Shown piece after piece: positions 41,528 through 51,981 of a DNA stretch of 64,000 bases (position 1 is the stretch's first letter; every line of letters starts with the position of its first letter). The DNA is taken from NCBI RefSeq assembly GCF_028369055.1, contig NZ_JAQNCZ010000002.1:310001-374000 (forward strand). Reading direction: 5' to 3'. The notes beneath the pieces are model-generated. The model searched no databases. It saw only the letters and a list, made by a program, of their open reading frames with translations, and was not told where the DNA came from. The position numbers were made by a program, and so were the translations under genes. Source of the stretch: Cognatishimia sp. SS12 (GTDB taxonomy: Bacteria > Pseudomonadota > Alphaproteobacteria > Rhodobacterales > Rhodobacteraceae).

Positions 41528-41801
41528 CGGCTTTCCTTGAGTCCAAACCGGATGCGTCAAACACTGACAGAACATTCAACAAAACCCAACCGTCTGGTGC
41601 AAGGCGGGGGGACAACTCTTGTTGCGCCTGACTTGCCGTGCAACTGCCACTGATTTCAGCGACACCATAATGCAGCCGCAGCGGGTCATTCTGCTTGGCT
41701 TTGTAATCAGCAAAACAATCCTCTGCCAAAGCACCGCTGGCGAAGGTGACGGCTGCGATGCAGGCGAGGGCTGGAAGGATTCGGATCAATGCATGTGTCA
41801 T
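41499..41801 (-). CDS. Small secreted protein of unknown function
   Basis: 100-residue exported protein with a clear Sec signal peptide (LPALACIAAVTFASGALA) and a short mature part with two cysteines (EDCFADYKAKQNDPLRLHYG and ISGSCTAS) that could form a disulfide. Conserved-looking but family not recognised. It overlaps the membrane winged-helix gene by 29 bases, so the two are likely co-expressed; the secreted protein could be a signal partner of that sensor, which is speculation. Confidence 0.65.
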   Translation of the reverse strand: MTHALIRILPALACIAAVTFASGALAEDCFADYKAKQNDPLRLHYGVAEISGSCTASQAQQELSPRLAPDGWVLLNVLSVFDASGLDSRKADAGQFYLRY

Positions 41802-41970
41802 ACGCTCACTTTGCGGTGAGGGGCCGCGTTATTCAATAACTTCAGCGTTTTGCAGCTCTGTTATCCGATAGCAGCGCACCGATATTGCCTGTCTTGCGTC
41901 GTGCCAGCCAGGCTTGGGCATCCCCTTTGTGCCACCCGGTGGCGCTGTACCCAAGTTGAAAGGTTTTATG

Positions 41971-42453
41971 ATGTCGCGCAAGTTTATCACATCCATTCTG
42001 ATCGCCGCTGTCACCGTGACAGGGATTTCATTGTCCGCCGCTCCGGCACGGGCCGGAAACGACGATCTGGCAAAACTTCTGTTTGGCGCGACCGCGCTGA
42101 TCATTATTGGCAAAGCCGTCAGCAACAACCGTGCCGAAGCCTCAACCCGCAACGCGCCGATCTATGTGAACCCGCGCGATGAGCGTTGGCGCCGCGATGG
42201 GCAGCACCGCGCGGATCAAAACCGTGATCAACGTCACCGCAATCGCGCCCTGCCAGCATCCTGCCTGCGCACCTATCACACCCGCGATGGCCGTGTGCGC
42301 ATGATGAGCAAATACTGTCTGGACCGCAGCTATCGCCATGCTGACCGCCTGCCGCAGGCCTGTAAAACGCGGGTGCGCACCGAAAATGGTCCGCGCCGGG
42401 GCTATCAGCTGCGCTGCCTGCGCCACAACGGATATCGCCTCGCATCCAATTGA
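41971..42453 (+). CDS. Secreted basic protein of unknown function
   Basis: 160-residue exported protein. Signal peptide MSRKFITSILIAAVTVTGIS followed by an AxA site, then a short hydrophobic stretch, an Arg/Asn/Asp-rich middle, and a C-terminal part with four cysteines (LPASCLRTY, KYCLDRSY, QACKTRV, LRCLRHNGY), evenly spaced and likely paired. ATG 41971 has AAAGG at 7 bases; ATG 41968 is an alternative. Family not recognised; similar small Cys/Arg proteins are frequent in Rhodobacterales. Confidence 0.7.
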   Translation: MSRKFITSILIAAVTVTGISLSAAPARAGNDDLAKLLFGATALIIIGKAVSNNRAEASTRNAPIYVNPRDERWRRDGQHRADQNRDQRHRNRALPASCLRTYHTRDGRVRMMSKYCLDRSYRHADRLPQACKTRVRTENGPRRGYQLRCLRHNGYRLASN

Positions 42454-42496
42454 GGTCGAGCAGGGGGCAACGGCATGTCCCCCGCCGCCCCCGGGA

Positions 42497-42528
42497 AACC
42501 GGTGCCAGACCCCTGGCGCCGGTTTTTT
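42497..42528 (+). terminator. Intrinsic terminator
   Basis: AACCGGTGCCAG/CTGGCGCCGGTT stem (one wobble) followed by TTTTC, 43 bases past the previous stop. Confidence 0.8.
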
Positions 42529-42565
42529 CTTGCGCTTTGCGCTGCCGTAGGCTTTGCCATGCGGT

Positions 42566-43198
42566 ATGACTTTACCAGATTTCGATCTTGAGACAGCGGC
42601 CATGGCTGGCGGGGCAAGCCGCGTATGCGGCGTGGACGAGGTGGGGCGCGGCCCCTTGTGCGGGCCGGTGGTTGCCGCCGCCGTGATCCTGGATCCGGCG
42701 CGCATTCCCGAGGGGCTGAATGATTCCAAAAAGCTGACGGCAAAACGGCGCGAGGCGCTGTATGCGCAAATTCTGGATATGGCCATTGTCGGTGTCGGCG
42801 AGGCGACGGTTGCCGAGATTGACGAGATCAACATCCTGCAGGCCAGCCATCTGGCCATGATCCGCGCGATTGAGAATCTGGCGGTGGTGCCGGATTTTGC
42901 GCTGGTGGATGGCAAACATCTGCCCAAGGCGCTGACGCTTCCGGCTGATCCGGTGATCAAAGGCGATGCGACCTCTGTCTCCATCGCGGCGGCGTCGATT
43001 GTTGCCAAAACCTGGCGTGATCGGATGATGGCGACATTGGCGCAACAGTTTCCGGGATATGGCTGGGAAAGAAATCAGGGATACCCCACCAAAGAGCACC
43101 TGCAATCTATCCACAGGCTGGGGATAACACCACATCATAGGCGTTCCTTTAAGCCGATACACAACATCTTGTATCAAGCTAAAAACCTAACTTCTTGA
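42566..43198 (+). CDS. rnhB: Ribonuclease HII
   Basis: 210-residue enzyme removing ribonucleotides from DNA-RNA hybrids. The catalytic GVDEVGRGPLCGPVVAAAVI (D24, E25) and the later LVDGKHLPKALTL (Asp) and SIAAASIVAKTWRDRMM are typical RNase HII. ATG 42566 was chosen; the ribosome site is weak. rnhB directly upstream of ccrM is a conserved alphaproteobacterial order. Confidence 0.94.
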   Translation: MTLPDFDLETAAMAGGASRVCGVDEVGRGPLCGPVVAAAVILDPARIPEGLNDSKKLTAKRREALYAQILDMAIVGVGEATVAEIDEINILQASHLAMIRAIENLAVVPDFALVDGKHLPKALTLPADPVIKGDATSVSIAAASIVAKTWRDRMMATLAQQFPGYGWERNQGYPTKEHLQSIHRLGITPHHRRSFKPIHNILYQAKNLTS

Positions 43199-43223
43199 TT
43201 CAAAAAGAAATTGACGCGGAATC
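43197..43223. promoter_or_regulatory. Two GANTC methylation sites upstream of ccrM
   Basis: GATTC at 43197-43201 and GAATC at 43219-43223, both CcrM targets, in the 114-base gap before ccrM. In Caulobacter, methylation of sites in the ccrM leader is known to feed back on ccrM transcription. Confidence 0.7.
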
Positions 43224-43303
43224 CGCTTTAGTTGATCCTGTGGATAACCATAGAGCACAAAAGTGCCGGTTATCTAAGAGCGCACAAGCGCCGGACATAC
43301 TGA

Positions 43304-44428
<1,125 letters not shown>

Positions 44429-44530
44429 CACTCAGTTTCACAAGGACACCCTAGGGGCGGCGCGCCGCGCCCCCCCCCGAACAGAGGTACCGCCGGTGCC
44501 TGTGGACTGACGACACATGCACCATGACTT

Positions 44531-44557
44531 GCCCCGCCTTTGGCGGGGCTTTTTTTC
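44531..44557 (+). terminator. Intrinsic terminator of ccrM
   Basis: GCCCCGCC/GGCGGGGC stem with loop TTT followed by TTTTTTT. Confidence 0.88.
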
Positions 44558-44618
44558 GACGGAAGACGGTGCTAGCCCCGTATCAGTTTCTAACACTACC
44601 CAAATTTTGAGGACGAAA

Positions 44619-45281
44619 ATGACACGCAAATCCTTTTCAAAACCACTTGGCTTTGTTCTTGCCGGCGGGCTGGCCTGCGCAGCGCTGAGTGCTGCGGCCG
44701 AAGACATCACCGCCGAGATCTGGGTCGACAATTGGTTTGCCCTGCATGTGAATGGCGAAAAGGTCGGGGAAGATTCCGTGGCCTATAAAACCGAGCGGTC
44801 GTTTAACGCGGAAACTCTGCGGTTTCAGGCTGCCTTGCCGATGACCGTGGCCGTAGAGCTGCGCGATTTCATGGAGAATGATACTGGTCTGGAATATATT
44901 GGCAGCCGCAAGCAACAGATGGGCGATGGCGGTGCGATCCTGCAGTTTTCGGCCAATGGCAAGGTGATCGGGGCGTCGTCTGCCGATTGGAAATGCGAGG
45001 TGATCCACCACGCACCGGTGCAGTCCGCCTGCGCGAAATCCAGCAATCCGCAGATCGGCGTCGGGGCCTGCGCGGGCACCATCAGCGCGGCGCCCGCTGG
45101 CTGGACGGAACCCGGCTTTGACGATAGCGGCTGGGCCAATGCGATCGAGCAAAGCGAACAGGCGGTGCGCCCCAAAGATGGCTATGACCGTATTTCATGG
45201 GATGACGCAGCGCATCTGATCTGGAGCGCGGATCTGGAGCGCGACAATATCGTGCTTTGCCGTGCGACAATTGGCAATTGA
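44619..45281 (+). CDS. Secreted protein of unknown function
   Basis: 220-residue exported protein with signal peptide (PLGFVLAGGLACAALSAAAE). The mature part resembles a beta-sandwich: VDNWFALHVNGEKVGEDSV is like the start of galactose-binding/PA14-type lectin folds, and FDDSGWANA is a typical jelly-roll signature. Five cysteines (WKCEV, SACAKS, GACAG, LCRA). It is a possible carbohydrate- or surface-binding protein. ATG 44619 has GAGGACGAAA. Monocistronic. Confidence 0.65.
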   Translation: MTRKSFSKPLGFVLAGGLACAALSAAAEDITAEIWVDNWFALHVNGEKVGEDSVAYKTERSFNAETLRFQAALPMTVAVELRDFMENDTGLEYIGSRKQQMGDGGAILQFSANGKVIGASSADWKCEVIHHAPVQSACAKSSNPQIGVGACAGTISAAPAGWTEPGFDDSGWANAIEQSEQAVRPKDGYDRISWDDAAHLIWSADLERDNIVLCRATIGN

Positions 45282-45296
45282 TCTGCTCAGCCCGCG

Positions 45297-46430
45297 TTAA
45301 CGCGGCATCGGAGTGCGCGCTTTGTTGTAGGGTTTCCAATCCGTGATTTGCGGATAATTGGCCTTGCGCCAGGCGCGCACTTTCGGGTTCATGATCCGCC
45401 GCCAGAGCGGGGGCACCATCGCCGCCATAGTCATGATCGGATAGCCATAGGGCATCTGCGGGGCTTCTTCCGCGCGATAGGTTTGCAAGAGCGGGAAGCG
45501 CCGATCTGGTTTGTAATGATGATCAGAATGGCGTTGCAGGTTGATCAGCAACCAATTGGTGGCGCGATGGGCGGCGTTCCAGCTGTGGCGCGGTTTGACA
45601 TGTTCATAGCGCCCGTCCCCCAGATGTTCGCGGGTCAGGCCATAGTGCTCCACATAATTGACGAGTTCCAACTGCCAGATGGCAATCCATGCCTGCCAGA
45701 AGAACAGCGCAAGCCCGAGCCAGCCACCAAGCAGCAGCGCCAGCAGCAACATGGCCAGCTGCAGCGCCCAATAGCGGAAAAACGGATTTTTCAGGTCGTG
45801 CCAAGGGCGGTCCTTTCGGGCGAGCATGGCTTTCTCGGCGCGAAACGCGCTCAGCAGCGATTGACGCAGTACACGCGGAAAGAACCTGTGAAACCCTTCG
45901 TTATAGCGTGCTGTCACCGGATCGCGCGGCGTGCCGACATAGCGATGATGCACCAACAGATGCTCGCTGCGGAAATGGGAATAAAGCACCATTGCCAGCA
46001 GACCATCGCCTAGCCAGCGTTCCAGCCGGTTGCGCTGATGCATCAGCTCATGGCTGAAATTGATGCCGATCGTGCCCGTGACCACCCCCAGCCCAAAAAA
46101 GAGCCCGATGCGCTCTGCCGCACCAAGGTGCGGCGCATCCACGGTATAGGCGATCAATCCGAACACCGTCAGGAATTGCAAAGGCACCCAGACCAAAGTG
46201 ACGCCGCGATACCAGAAAAGCGCGGTGTCAGGCGTCTCAGGGTCGAGGTTTTCCTGGTTTAACCCGGTCAGAGAATCCAGCAGAGAAAAGAGATACCAAG
46301 TCGCAAGTGGGACGCTGATGACCCACCAACCGCCCTGCACCGCGCTGACCCAGATCAGCGGGATCAGCAGCAGCGGCAGCCAGAATGGCAGCGCTTTCCA
46401 TGTGCTGGGCTGTGCTTTCACCTGCTGCAT
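45297..46430 (-). CDS. alkB: Alkane 1-monooxygenase AlkB-like
   Basis: 377-residue integral-membrane di-iron monooxygenase oxidising medium-chain n-alkanes to 1-alkanols. All histidine boxes are present: HELMH, EHLLVHH, LQRHSDHH, and the NYVEHYGL motif. About six hydrophobic segments. ATG 46430 follows GGAGCAGGC; longer starts would add a basic leader. No rubredoxin, rubredoxin reductase or alkane regulator is adjacent, so electron donors must be elsewhere. Convergent with the preceding secreted gene. Confidence 0.9.
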   Translation of the reverse strand: MQQVKAQPSTWKALPFWLPLLLIPLIWVSAVQGGWWVISVPLATWYLFSLLDSLTGLNQENLDPETPDTALFWYRGVTLVWVPLQFLTVFGLIAYTVDAPHLGAAERIGLFFGLGVVTGTIGINFSHELMHQRNRLERWLGDGLLAMVLYSHFRSEHLLVHHRYVGTPRDPVTARYNEGFHRFFPRVLRQSLLSAFRAEKAMLARKDRPWHDLKNPFFRYWALQLAMLLLALLLGGWLGLALFFWQAWIAIWQLELVNYVEHYGLTREHLGDGRYEHVKPRHSWNAAHRATNWLLINLQRHSDHHYKPDRRFPLLQTYRAEEAPQMPYGYPIMTMAAMVPPLWRRIMNPKVRAWRKANYPQITDWKPYNKARTPMPR

Positions 46431-46501
46431 GCCTGCTCCGGTCTGTTTGTGACGCTTTGGGTGCATCATGCGCCCAGCAAGAAGAAGGATCAATGCAGCG
46501 A

Positions 46502-47551
46502 TTAGGCTTTCGTGAGGTCAAAGGCCTTGCGCATCACGGTCGGCAGATCGGACGGGTCGAACTCTGCGGCAGGCACAAAGCTTCCTTGCGCCGGCGTGCG
46601 GTCCATCGGCACCAGTGCGGTCAGCACCTTCAGGCGCAGATGGAAATGCGTGAAGGTATGCCGGGCCTCGGCATTCAAGGTTTTCCATTCTGCCTTGATC
46701 GGGGCCTCTGAGGCGGGGGTTTCCCCCTCGGCCCAATCGGTACCGGGCCAGCCCAGCATGCCGCCCAAAAGCCCGCTGTCCGGGCGCCGCTCCAGCAGAT
46801 AGGCCCCATCGACACGCTGGGCGAGATAGACAGAGCCAAAGCGAATGGGCTTGGGTTTTTTGGGGGTCTTTTTCGGCAGCTCGGCGGCGGTGCCTGTTTG
46901 TCGCGCCAGGCAGGGTGCGCGCCAGGGACACAGCCCGCAAGCCGGGTTCTTGGGGGTGCAGATCGTCGCGCCAAGATCCATGACAGCCTGCGCATAATCT
47001 CCGGGTCTGTCGTGTGGTGTGAGCGTTGCTGCAAGGGCGGTCAGTTCAGGCTTGGCGGCAGGGAGTGGCGTATGGATGTCAAAGAGCCGTGACATCACCC
47101 GTTCTACATTGCCGTCCACCACGGTTTCCGGGTGATCAAAGGCGATGGAACTGAGGGCAGCGGCGGTATAGGGGCCAACACCCGGCAGGCGAAGCAACGC
47201 CGCGTGATCATTGGGGAATTTCCCCTCATAGTCCTGCACAATCATGCGGGCGCATTTCAAAAGGTTGCGCGCACGGGCGTAATACCCCAGCCCCGCCCAG
47301 GCGGCCATGACATCGGCATCTTTGGCAGCCGCCAGGTCCGCGACCGTGGGCCAACGCTGCGTGAAATCAAGAAAATAGGCGCGCACCGCCGCGACCGTGG
47401 TTTGCTGCAACATGATTTCCGAAAGCCAGACACGATAGGGATCTGGCACCACCCCTATGGCGCGGTCCGTCGGGCTGACGCGCCACGGCATTTTGCGGGC
47501 GTTGTGGTCGTACCATTCAAGCAGATCGGCGGCTTTTGGCTGGTCACACAA
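46502..47551 (-). CDS. mutY: A/G-specific adenine glycosylase MutY
   Basis: 349-residue base-excision enzyme removing adenine opposite 8-oxoG. Catalytic motifs LSEIMLQQTTV and the Asp in VVDGNVERVMSR, helix-hairpin-helix LLRLPGVGPYTAAALSS, and a 4Fe-4S site with four cysteines spaced C-x6-C-x2-C-x5-C (CTPKNPACGLCPW). The C-terminal NUDIX-like domain (about 230-349) is present. Start is TTG 47551, with no better alternative seen. Divergent from the DUF721 gene. Confidence 0.95.
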   Translation of the reverse strand: MCDQPKAADLLEWYDHNARKMPWRVSPTDRAIGVVPDPYRVWLSEIMLQQTTVAAVRAYFLDFTQRWPTVADLAAAKDADVMAAWAGLGYYARARNLLKCARMIVQDYEGKFPNDHAALLRLPGVGPYTAAALSSIAFDHPETVVDGNVERVMSRLFDIHTPLPAAKPELTALAATLTPHDRPGDYAQAVMDLGATICTPKNPACGLCPWRAPCLARQTGTAAELPKKTPKKPKPIRFGSVYLAQRVDGAYLLERRPDSGLLGGMLGWPGTDWAEGETPASEAPIKAEWKTLNAEARHTFTHFHLRLKVLTALVPMDRTPAQGSFVPAAEFDPSDLPTVMRKAFDLTKA

Positions 47552-47635
47552 CTGTTATATCCCCATCGGTGGACGGCATTGGCCTATGCCTTAACTCTGT
47601 TTATGATAGGCTGGAATTTATGGAAACAAGCCCTG

Positions 47636-48136
47636 ATGCGCAGACCCTCCTACAAAGGCTTTCAACGCACGTCCACCCTGCTGCGTGATCGCATTCGCAA
47701 AGCGGGTGAAACCCGTGGGTTTGCCGTCACCCGGGTGCTGACCCATTGGGCTGAAATCGTCGGCCCGGATGTGGCCGCCATCTGTCTCCCGGTCGATGTG
47801 AAATACGGTCGCCAGGGCTTTGGCGCCACGCTGACGGTGCTGACCACCGGCGCGCAGGCCCCGATGCTGGAAATGCAGAAAGAGAAACTGCGTGAAAAGG
47901 TGAATGCCGCTTACGGGTATAACGCGATTGCGCGGATCCGTCTGACACAGACCGCGCCTGTCGGATTTTCCGAGGGGCAAGCCCGGTTTGCCGCAGCGCC
48001 CAAACCCGCGGCATCCCCGCCCGATCCGCAGGCAGTGAAAGAGGCGCAGCACATGGCGGCCCCGGTTCAGGACGAAGGGCTGCGACAAGCCCTTGAACTT
48101 CTGGCCACAAACGTTCTATCGAAGTCAAAAAACTGA
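47636..48136 (+). CDS. DUF721 (DciA-like) domain protein
   Basis: 166-residue basic protein with an N-terminal DUF721 domain (about residues 10-105, LLRDRIRKAGETRGF, VLTHWAEIVGPDVAA, KYGRQGFGATLTVLT). The domain is related to DciA, which loads the replicative helicase in many bacteria. The C-terminal part is Ala/Pro-rich. ATG 47636 with GGAAACAAGCCC upstream; ATG 47603 is possible. Divergent from mutY, and 14 bases before the DsbA-like gene. Confidence 0.85.
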   Translation: MRRPSYKGFQRTSTLLRDRIRKAGETRGFAVTRVLTHWAEIVGPDVAAICLPVDVKYGRQGFGATLTVLTTGAQAPMLEMQKEKLREKVNAAYGYNAIARIRLTQTAPVGFSEGQARFAAAPKPAASPPDPQAVKEAQHMAAPVQDEGLRQALELLATNVLSKSKN

Positions 48137-48150
48137 GGAAGGTTTCAGGA

Positions 48151-48810
48151 ATGAACCGCATTATCCCTATCGTCGTCGCCCTGGCGCTGGCCGTTGCCGG
48201 TGCCGTCTATTTCGTGACGCGCGATTCCGGCAACAGCGCCAATGCGCAGACCACGGTGGAAACACCGCAAGCCAATGATCTGGACACATCCGGCATCCCC
48301 GAGATGTTTTTGGGTGATGAAAACGCACCGATCACCATGATCGAATATGCGTCTTACACCTGCCCGCATTGCGCGAATTTCCACCAGACGGTCTATCCGC
48401 AGCTCAAGGCGGATTACATCGACACCGGCAAAGTGAAATTCGTCTATCGCGAGGTATACTTTGATCGCTATGGTCTTTGGGCGTCTCTGATTGCACGCTG
48501 CGGCGGTCAGGAACGTTTCTTTGGGATCTCTGATCTGCTGTACAAGAGCCAATCTGACTGGGCCCGTGCGGGTGATCCGGTCGCGATTGCTGATGCGATT
48601 CGCAAAGTTGGCCGTCTGGCTGGGTTGGGCGAAGAGCAACTGCAAAGCTGCATCCAAGACGAAGAACACGCCAAAGAACTGGTGGCATGGTATCAGAACA
48701 ATGCCGCAGCCGATGATATCACCGGCACACCGTCTTTCGTGATCAATGGCACAAAATACAGCAACATGCCGTATGCCGACATGAAAGAAATTCTGGACGG
48801 CCAGCTGTAA
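48151..48810 (+). CDS. DsbA family thiol-disulfide oxidoreductase
   Basis: 219-residue periplasmic thioredoxin-fold protein. N-terminal signal/anchor (IPIVVALALAVAGAVYFV) then a thioredoxin domain with active-site CPHC (C71, C74; EYASYTCPHCANFH) and cis-proline region TGTPSFVING. It probably forms disulfides in exported proteins. AGGAAGGTTTCAGGA precedes the ATG. Co-transcribed with the DUF721 gene. Confidence 0.92.
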   Translation: MNRIIPIVVALALAVAGAVYFVTRDSGNSANAQTTVETPQANDLDTSGIPEMFLGDENAPITMIEYASYTCPHCANFHQTVYPQLKADYIDTGKVKFVYREVYFDRYGLWASLIARCGGQERFFGISDLLYKSQSDWARAGDPVAIADAIRKVGRLAGLGEEQLQSCIQDEEHAKELVAWYQNNAAADDITGTPSFVINGTKYSNMPYADMKEILDGQL

Positions 48811-48839
48811 GGCCTGGGTTTCAAAACGTGATTGAAAAG

Positions 48840-48866
48840 CGCCCGCCATCGGTGGGCGTTTTTATT
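48840..48866 (+). terminator. Intrinsic terminator
   Basis: CGCCCGCC/GGTGGGCG stem followed by TTTTTATTT, 30 bases past the DsbA-like stop; it overlaps the last bases of lpxK. Confidence 0.75.
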
Positions 48867-49866
48867 TGCTCTTCCGGTCCAGCAGGCGCTTTAGCAGCGC
48901 ATCCACGGGTGCCCAATCGTCGATGTGCAGGCGCACAGGCACGGTCAAAACCTTGGGGCGATAGGATGCTGGCAGCCGCACCGCATCTTTTTCCGTGGTC
49001 ACAAGCTGCGCCCCCAATTTGCGTGCATCCGCCTCAAGGCGCGCCAATAGACTGCTGGACAGAGGCTGGTGATCATCCAGCGCATGGGTCTGCACCAGCG
49101 TTGCGCCCAATTGGCGCAACGTGGCAAAGAATTTTTCGGGATATCCGATGCCCGCAAAGGCCAAAAAAGGTGTGCCCTGCCAATCCATCCCGGTTTGTAG
49201 CGGCATCAGCGCCCCGGCGACCTGTGGCACCGTCAGCTGTGGCCCCCAGGTCTGTCTAAATGTCTGTTGCGCCTCTGCGTCCCCGATCGACAGAACAATA
49301 TCTGCGCGCGCCAATCCGGTTTGGACAGGCTCGCGCAAAGGGCCGGCCGGGATGCATCTGCCGTTACCAAAGCCGCGTGCCGCATCCACGACGATGATCG
49401 ACAGGTCCTTGTGAACGGATGGGTTCTGGAACCCATCATCCAGCAATATGATCTCTGCGCCCGCCGCCTGAGCGGCCTTAACCCCTGCGGCCCGGTCCTT
49501 GGCAACCCAAGTTGGTGCAAACGCGGCCAGCAGCAGCGGTTCATCTCCGACCTGATCCGCACGGTGCTGACGCTCGTTGACTTGCACAGGGCCTTCCAAT
49601 TGGCCGCCATAGCCACGCGACACCACGGCGGGCTGATACCCGCGCGCCTGCAGATGCTGCAGCATTGCAATGGCCGTGGGCGTTTTGCCCGTCCCGCCGG
49701 CATTTAGGTTGCCGATACAGATCACTGGCACGTCAGCTTTCACCGTAGGATTTTGCGCGACACGACGGGCAGTCGCTGCTGCGTAAATCTGCCCGATGGG
49801 GGCCAGCAAACGGGCCTGCCAGCCGGGCGTTGTTGGCGGGTTCTGCCAATATCCGGGTGCGCGCAT
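48862..49866 (-). CDS. lpxK: Tetraacyldisaccharide 4'-kinase LpxK
   Basis: 334-residue inner-membrane-associated kinase adding the 4'-phosphate to the lipid A disaccharide. N-terminal [11 protein letters not shown] (a membrane-proximal start typical of the family), P-loop [20 protein letters not shown] and [24 protein letters not shown] 49866 shares one base with the stop of waaA, so translation is coupled: waaA-lpxK form a lipid A/inner-core operon. Confidence 0.95.
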   Translation of the reverse strand: MRAPGYWQNPPTTPGWQARLLAPIGQIYAAATARRVAQNPTVKADVPVICIGNLNAGGTGKTPTAIAMLQHLQARGYQPAVVSRGYGGQLEGPVQVNERQHRADQVGDEPLLLAAFAPTWVAKDRAAGVKAAQAAGAEIILLDDGFQNPSVHKDLSIIVVDAARGFGNGRCIPAGPLREPVQTGLARADIVLSIGDAEAQQTFRQTWGPQLTVPQVAGALMPLQTGMDWQGTPFLAFAGIGYPEKFFATLRQLGATLVQTHALDDHQPLSSSLLARLEADARKLGAQLVTTEKDAVRLPASYRPKVLTVPVRLHIDDWAPVDALLKRLLDRKSK

Positions 49867-51083
49867 CAGCGGCCTCCTGTTTTGTCCAAATGATCGCTGA
49901 TGACATCCACGATGTGATCGACCACCACGGCCCCTTCCGAGACCGACTCCCATCCGGCATGCACCATTTGCGCGACTTGATCCGGGGCCATGAGGTTGGC
50001 CAACGCCGCAGAAAGACTATCGGCATCTTTGACGATCCGCGCCGCGCCTGCGCGCGCCAGCCGAGAGTAGGCGTCAAGGTGATTGCGAATACCCGGTCCA
50101 TACAGAATGGCCGAGCCAAGCGCTGCGGGCTCCAGCGGATTGCGCCCCCCTTTGCCCGGCACCAGCGAGCTGCCCATCAGGCTGATCGGGGCAACACGAT
50201 AAAACAGGCCAAGTTCCTCGCGGTTTTCGGCCAGCAGGATCTGGGTTCGTTCTTCGGGCATTTCTGCGTCATCCCAGTTGCGCACGCGCCAACTCGCGTC
50301 TTTGCACTCATCGCGCATGGCTGCGGCATCTGCGGCAGAATCAGGCACCAGGATCAGCAACAGTCGTGGCGACAGCCGCATGGTCGCGCGGTGGGCCATC
50401 AGAATGATGGGCAATTCCTGCGGCTGGACATGGGCCGCCAACCAAAGCGGCCGGGCCCGCAGGCTGCTGTTTAGTTCTTCTAGATCGGTTTCATTGCAGC
50501 CAAGTGCGGGGCTTTCGTCCAAAACCGGGCCGCTGTCGCTTACGGGGGCAAGCGTGCCCAGCATGCGCCTGAGGCGAAAGCCGCAGGCCGCATCACGGGC
50601 AAAGATATGGGTAAAAAGGCTGAGCGTGGCGCGCAGCGTATCGGGCAGCCACCGCGCGCTGCGCAGTTCAAGGCGCAGCTCGTCCGCGTCAATCAGAAAC
50701 AGGGGGATGCCGCGTTGATGGGCTTTCAACGTGAGCGCCGGGCGCACATCGGGCCCCAGGTAAATCAGAACCTCGGGGTGCCAATAGTCAAGAAATTTTC
50801 CGATGTCGTTGGGGTTTTCGCCAGGTGCGCTGGTCAGCGTCACACCGTCGGGCAGCCCGGGGAGGTTACGTGTGCGTGCAGGCACCGTCAAAAGGACCTG
50901 CGCGTCGCCGCGCTGCGCGGCAAGGCGCAGCCCAAGATGGGCCATGGCCCGCGCCCGCCTGGTGTCAGCGCAATGTATCCAGATCATCGGCACGGCGGAT
51001 CGCGCCCGCTCGGGGGGGTGCCAGCCTTGGGCTTCGCGTCGCGCGATTGCCAGATACGCCGTTAGTGAAAGGGTTGGGGCCAT
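49866..51083 (-). CDS. waaA: 3-deoxy-D-manno-octulosonic acid transferase WaaA
   Basis: 405-residue GT-B glycosyltransferase that adds Kdo to lipid IVA. A typical N-terminal half with [17 protein letters not shown] is followed by the C-terminal acceptor/donor region [20 protein letters not shown] and [20 protein letters not shown], which match Kdo transferase. No strong transmembrane anchor is seen. Upstream 145-base gap to the divergent amidotransferase holds its promoter. First gene of waaA-lpxK. Confidence 0.93.
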   Translation of the reverse strand: MAPTLSLTAYLAIARREAQGWHPPERARSAVPMIWIHCADTRRARAMAHLGLRLAAQRGDAQVLLTVPARTRNLPGLPDGVTLTSAPGENPNDIGKFLDYWHPEVLIYLGPDVRPALTLKAHQRGIPLFLIDADELRLELRSARWLPDTLRATLSLFTHIFARDAACGFRLRRMLGTLAPVSDSGPVLDESPALGCNETDLEELNSSLRARPLWLAAHVQPQELPIILMAHRATMRLSPRLLLILVPDSAADAAAMRDECKDASWRVRNWDDAEMPEERTQILLAENREELGLFYRVAPISLMGSSLVPGKGGRNPLEPAALGSAILYGPGIRNHLDAYSRLARAGAARIVKDADSLSAALANLMAPDQVAQMVHAGWESVSEGAVVVDHIVDVISDHLDKTGGR

Positions 51084-51227
51084 GGATGCCTGTGGCTGCT
51101 TGGGGCCAAATTGGCCCTGGGTCTTTCTGGCAAATTAAGGCCTTGGGCTGCTGGCCACAAGAGCAAGGGCAGTTGACGCGATCCGCGGGATCGGGCAACC
51201 CACGTATAAAGAGCCAAGGGGACCACC

Positions 51228-51971
51228 ATGAAACCTTTTCTGATCCTGCAATTGCGCCCCGAAGCCGAGGTGAGCGACAATGAATTTGCGGCCATCTTGG
51301 AAAAATCAGGCCTGACAGCATCCGAAGTGGTGCGCTTCGAACTTAACAAGGATGTGCTGCCAAATGATTTGAATTTGCGGGACTATTCCGGCGTTATCGT
51401 CGGAGGTGGGCCGGGCTGCGTTAGCGACGCGCCCGCGCAGAAATCAGACATCGAGGCGCATATTGAGGCTGAGATTCTGGCGCTGATGCCCGAGATAACC
51501 AAAGAGGACATCCCATTCATGGGTTGTTGTTATGGCATCGGCGTTTTGGGGCATCACCTGGGGCGGGTGATCAGCAAAGAGAACTATTCTGAAAGCCCCG
51601 GAACCAGCGACTGTCGCCTCACCAAAGACGGCGCAGCAGATCCGGTTCTGGCCGGTCTGCCGCAGAAATTTCAGGCCTTCGTCGGGCACAAAGAAGCCAT
51701 GCAGCGCCTACCCGAGGGCTGCGTGCATTTGGTGGAATCGCCAACCTGCCCGTTTCAGATGGTGCGCTATGGTCAGAATGTTTACGCCACGCAGTTCCAC
51801 CCCGAGGCGGACGCAGATGGTTTTGAAGTGCGCATCAATTTTTACAAACACAGCGGCTATTTCCCGCCCGAAGACGCCGCAGCATTGATCAAGATGTGCC
51901 GCGCCGCAGACGTGCACGCGCCGGCGCAAATTCTCAGAAATTTTGTGGAGCGTTATCGGCAAGCTGACTAG
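51228..51971 (+). CDS. Class I glutamine amidotransferase
   Basis: 247-residue triad-type GATase similar to the GMP synthase amidotransferase domain. The nucleophile Cys101 lies in PFMGCCYGIGVLG, and the His/Glu pair in ATQFHPEAD. Alone, with no synthetase domain or adjacent partner, so the amidated substrate is unknown; family members include enzymes acting on glutamyl-polyamines. AAGGGGACCACC precedes the ATG. Convergent with cysQ. Confidence 0.85.
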   Translation: MKPFLILQLRPEAEVSDNEFAAILEKSGLTASEVVRFELNKDVLPNDLNLRDYSGVIVGGGPGCVSDAPAQKSDIEAHIEAEILALMPEITKEDIPFMGCCYGIGVLGHHLGRVISKENYSESPGTSDCRLTKDGAADPVLAGLPQKFQAFVGHKEAMQRLPEGCVHLVESPTCPFQMVRYGQNVYATQFHPEADADGFEVRINFYKHSGYFPPEDAAALIKMCRAADVHAPAQILRNFVERYRQAD

Positions 51972-51981
51972 CTTTGCCGGA

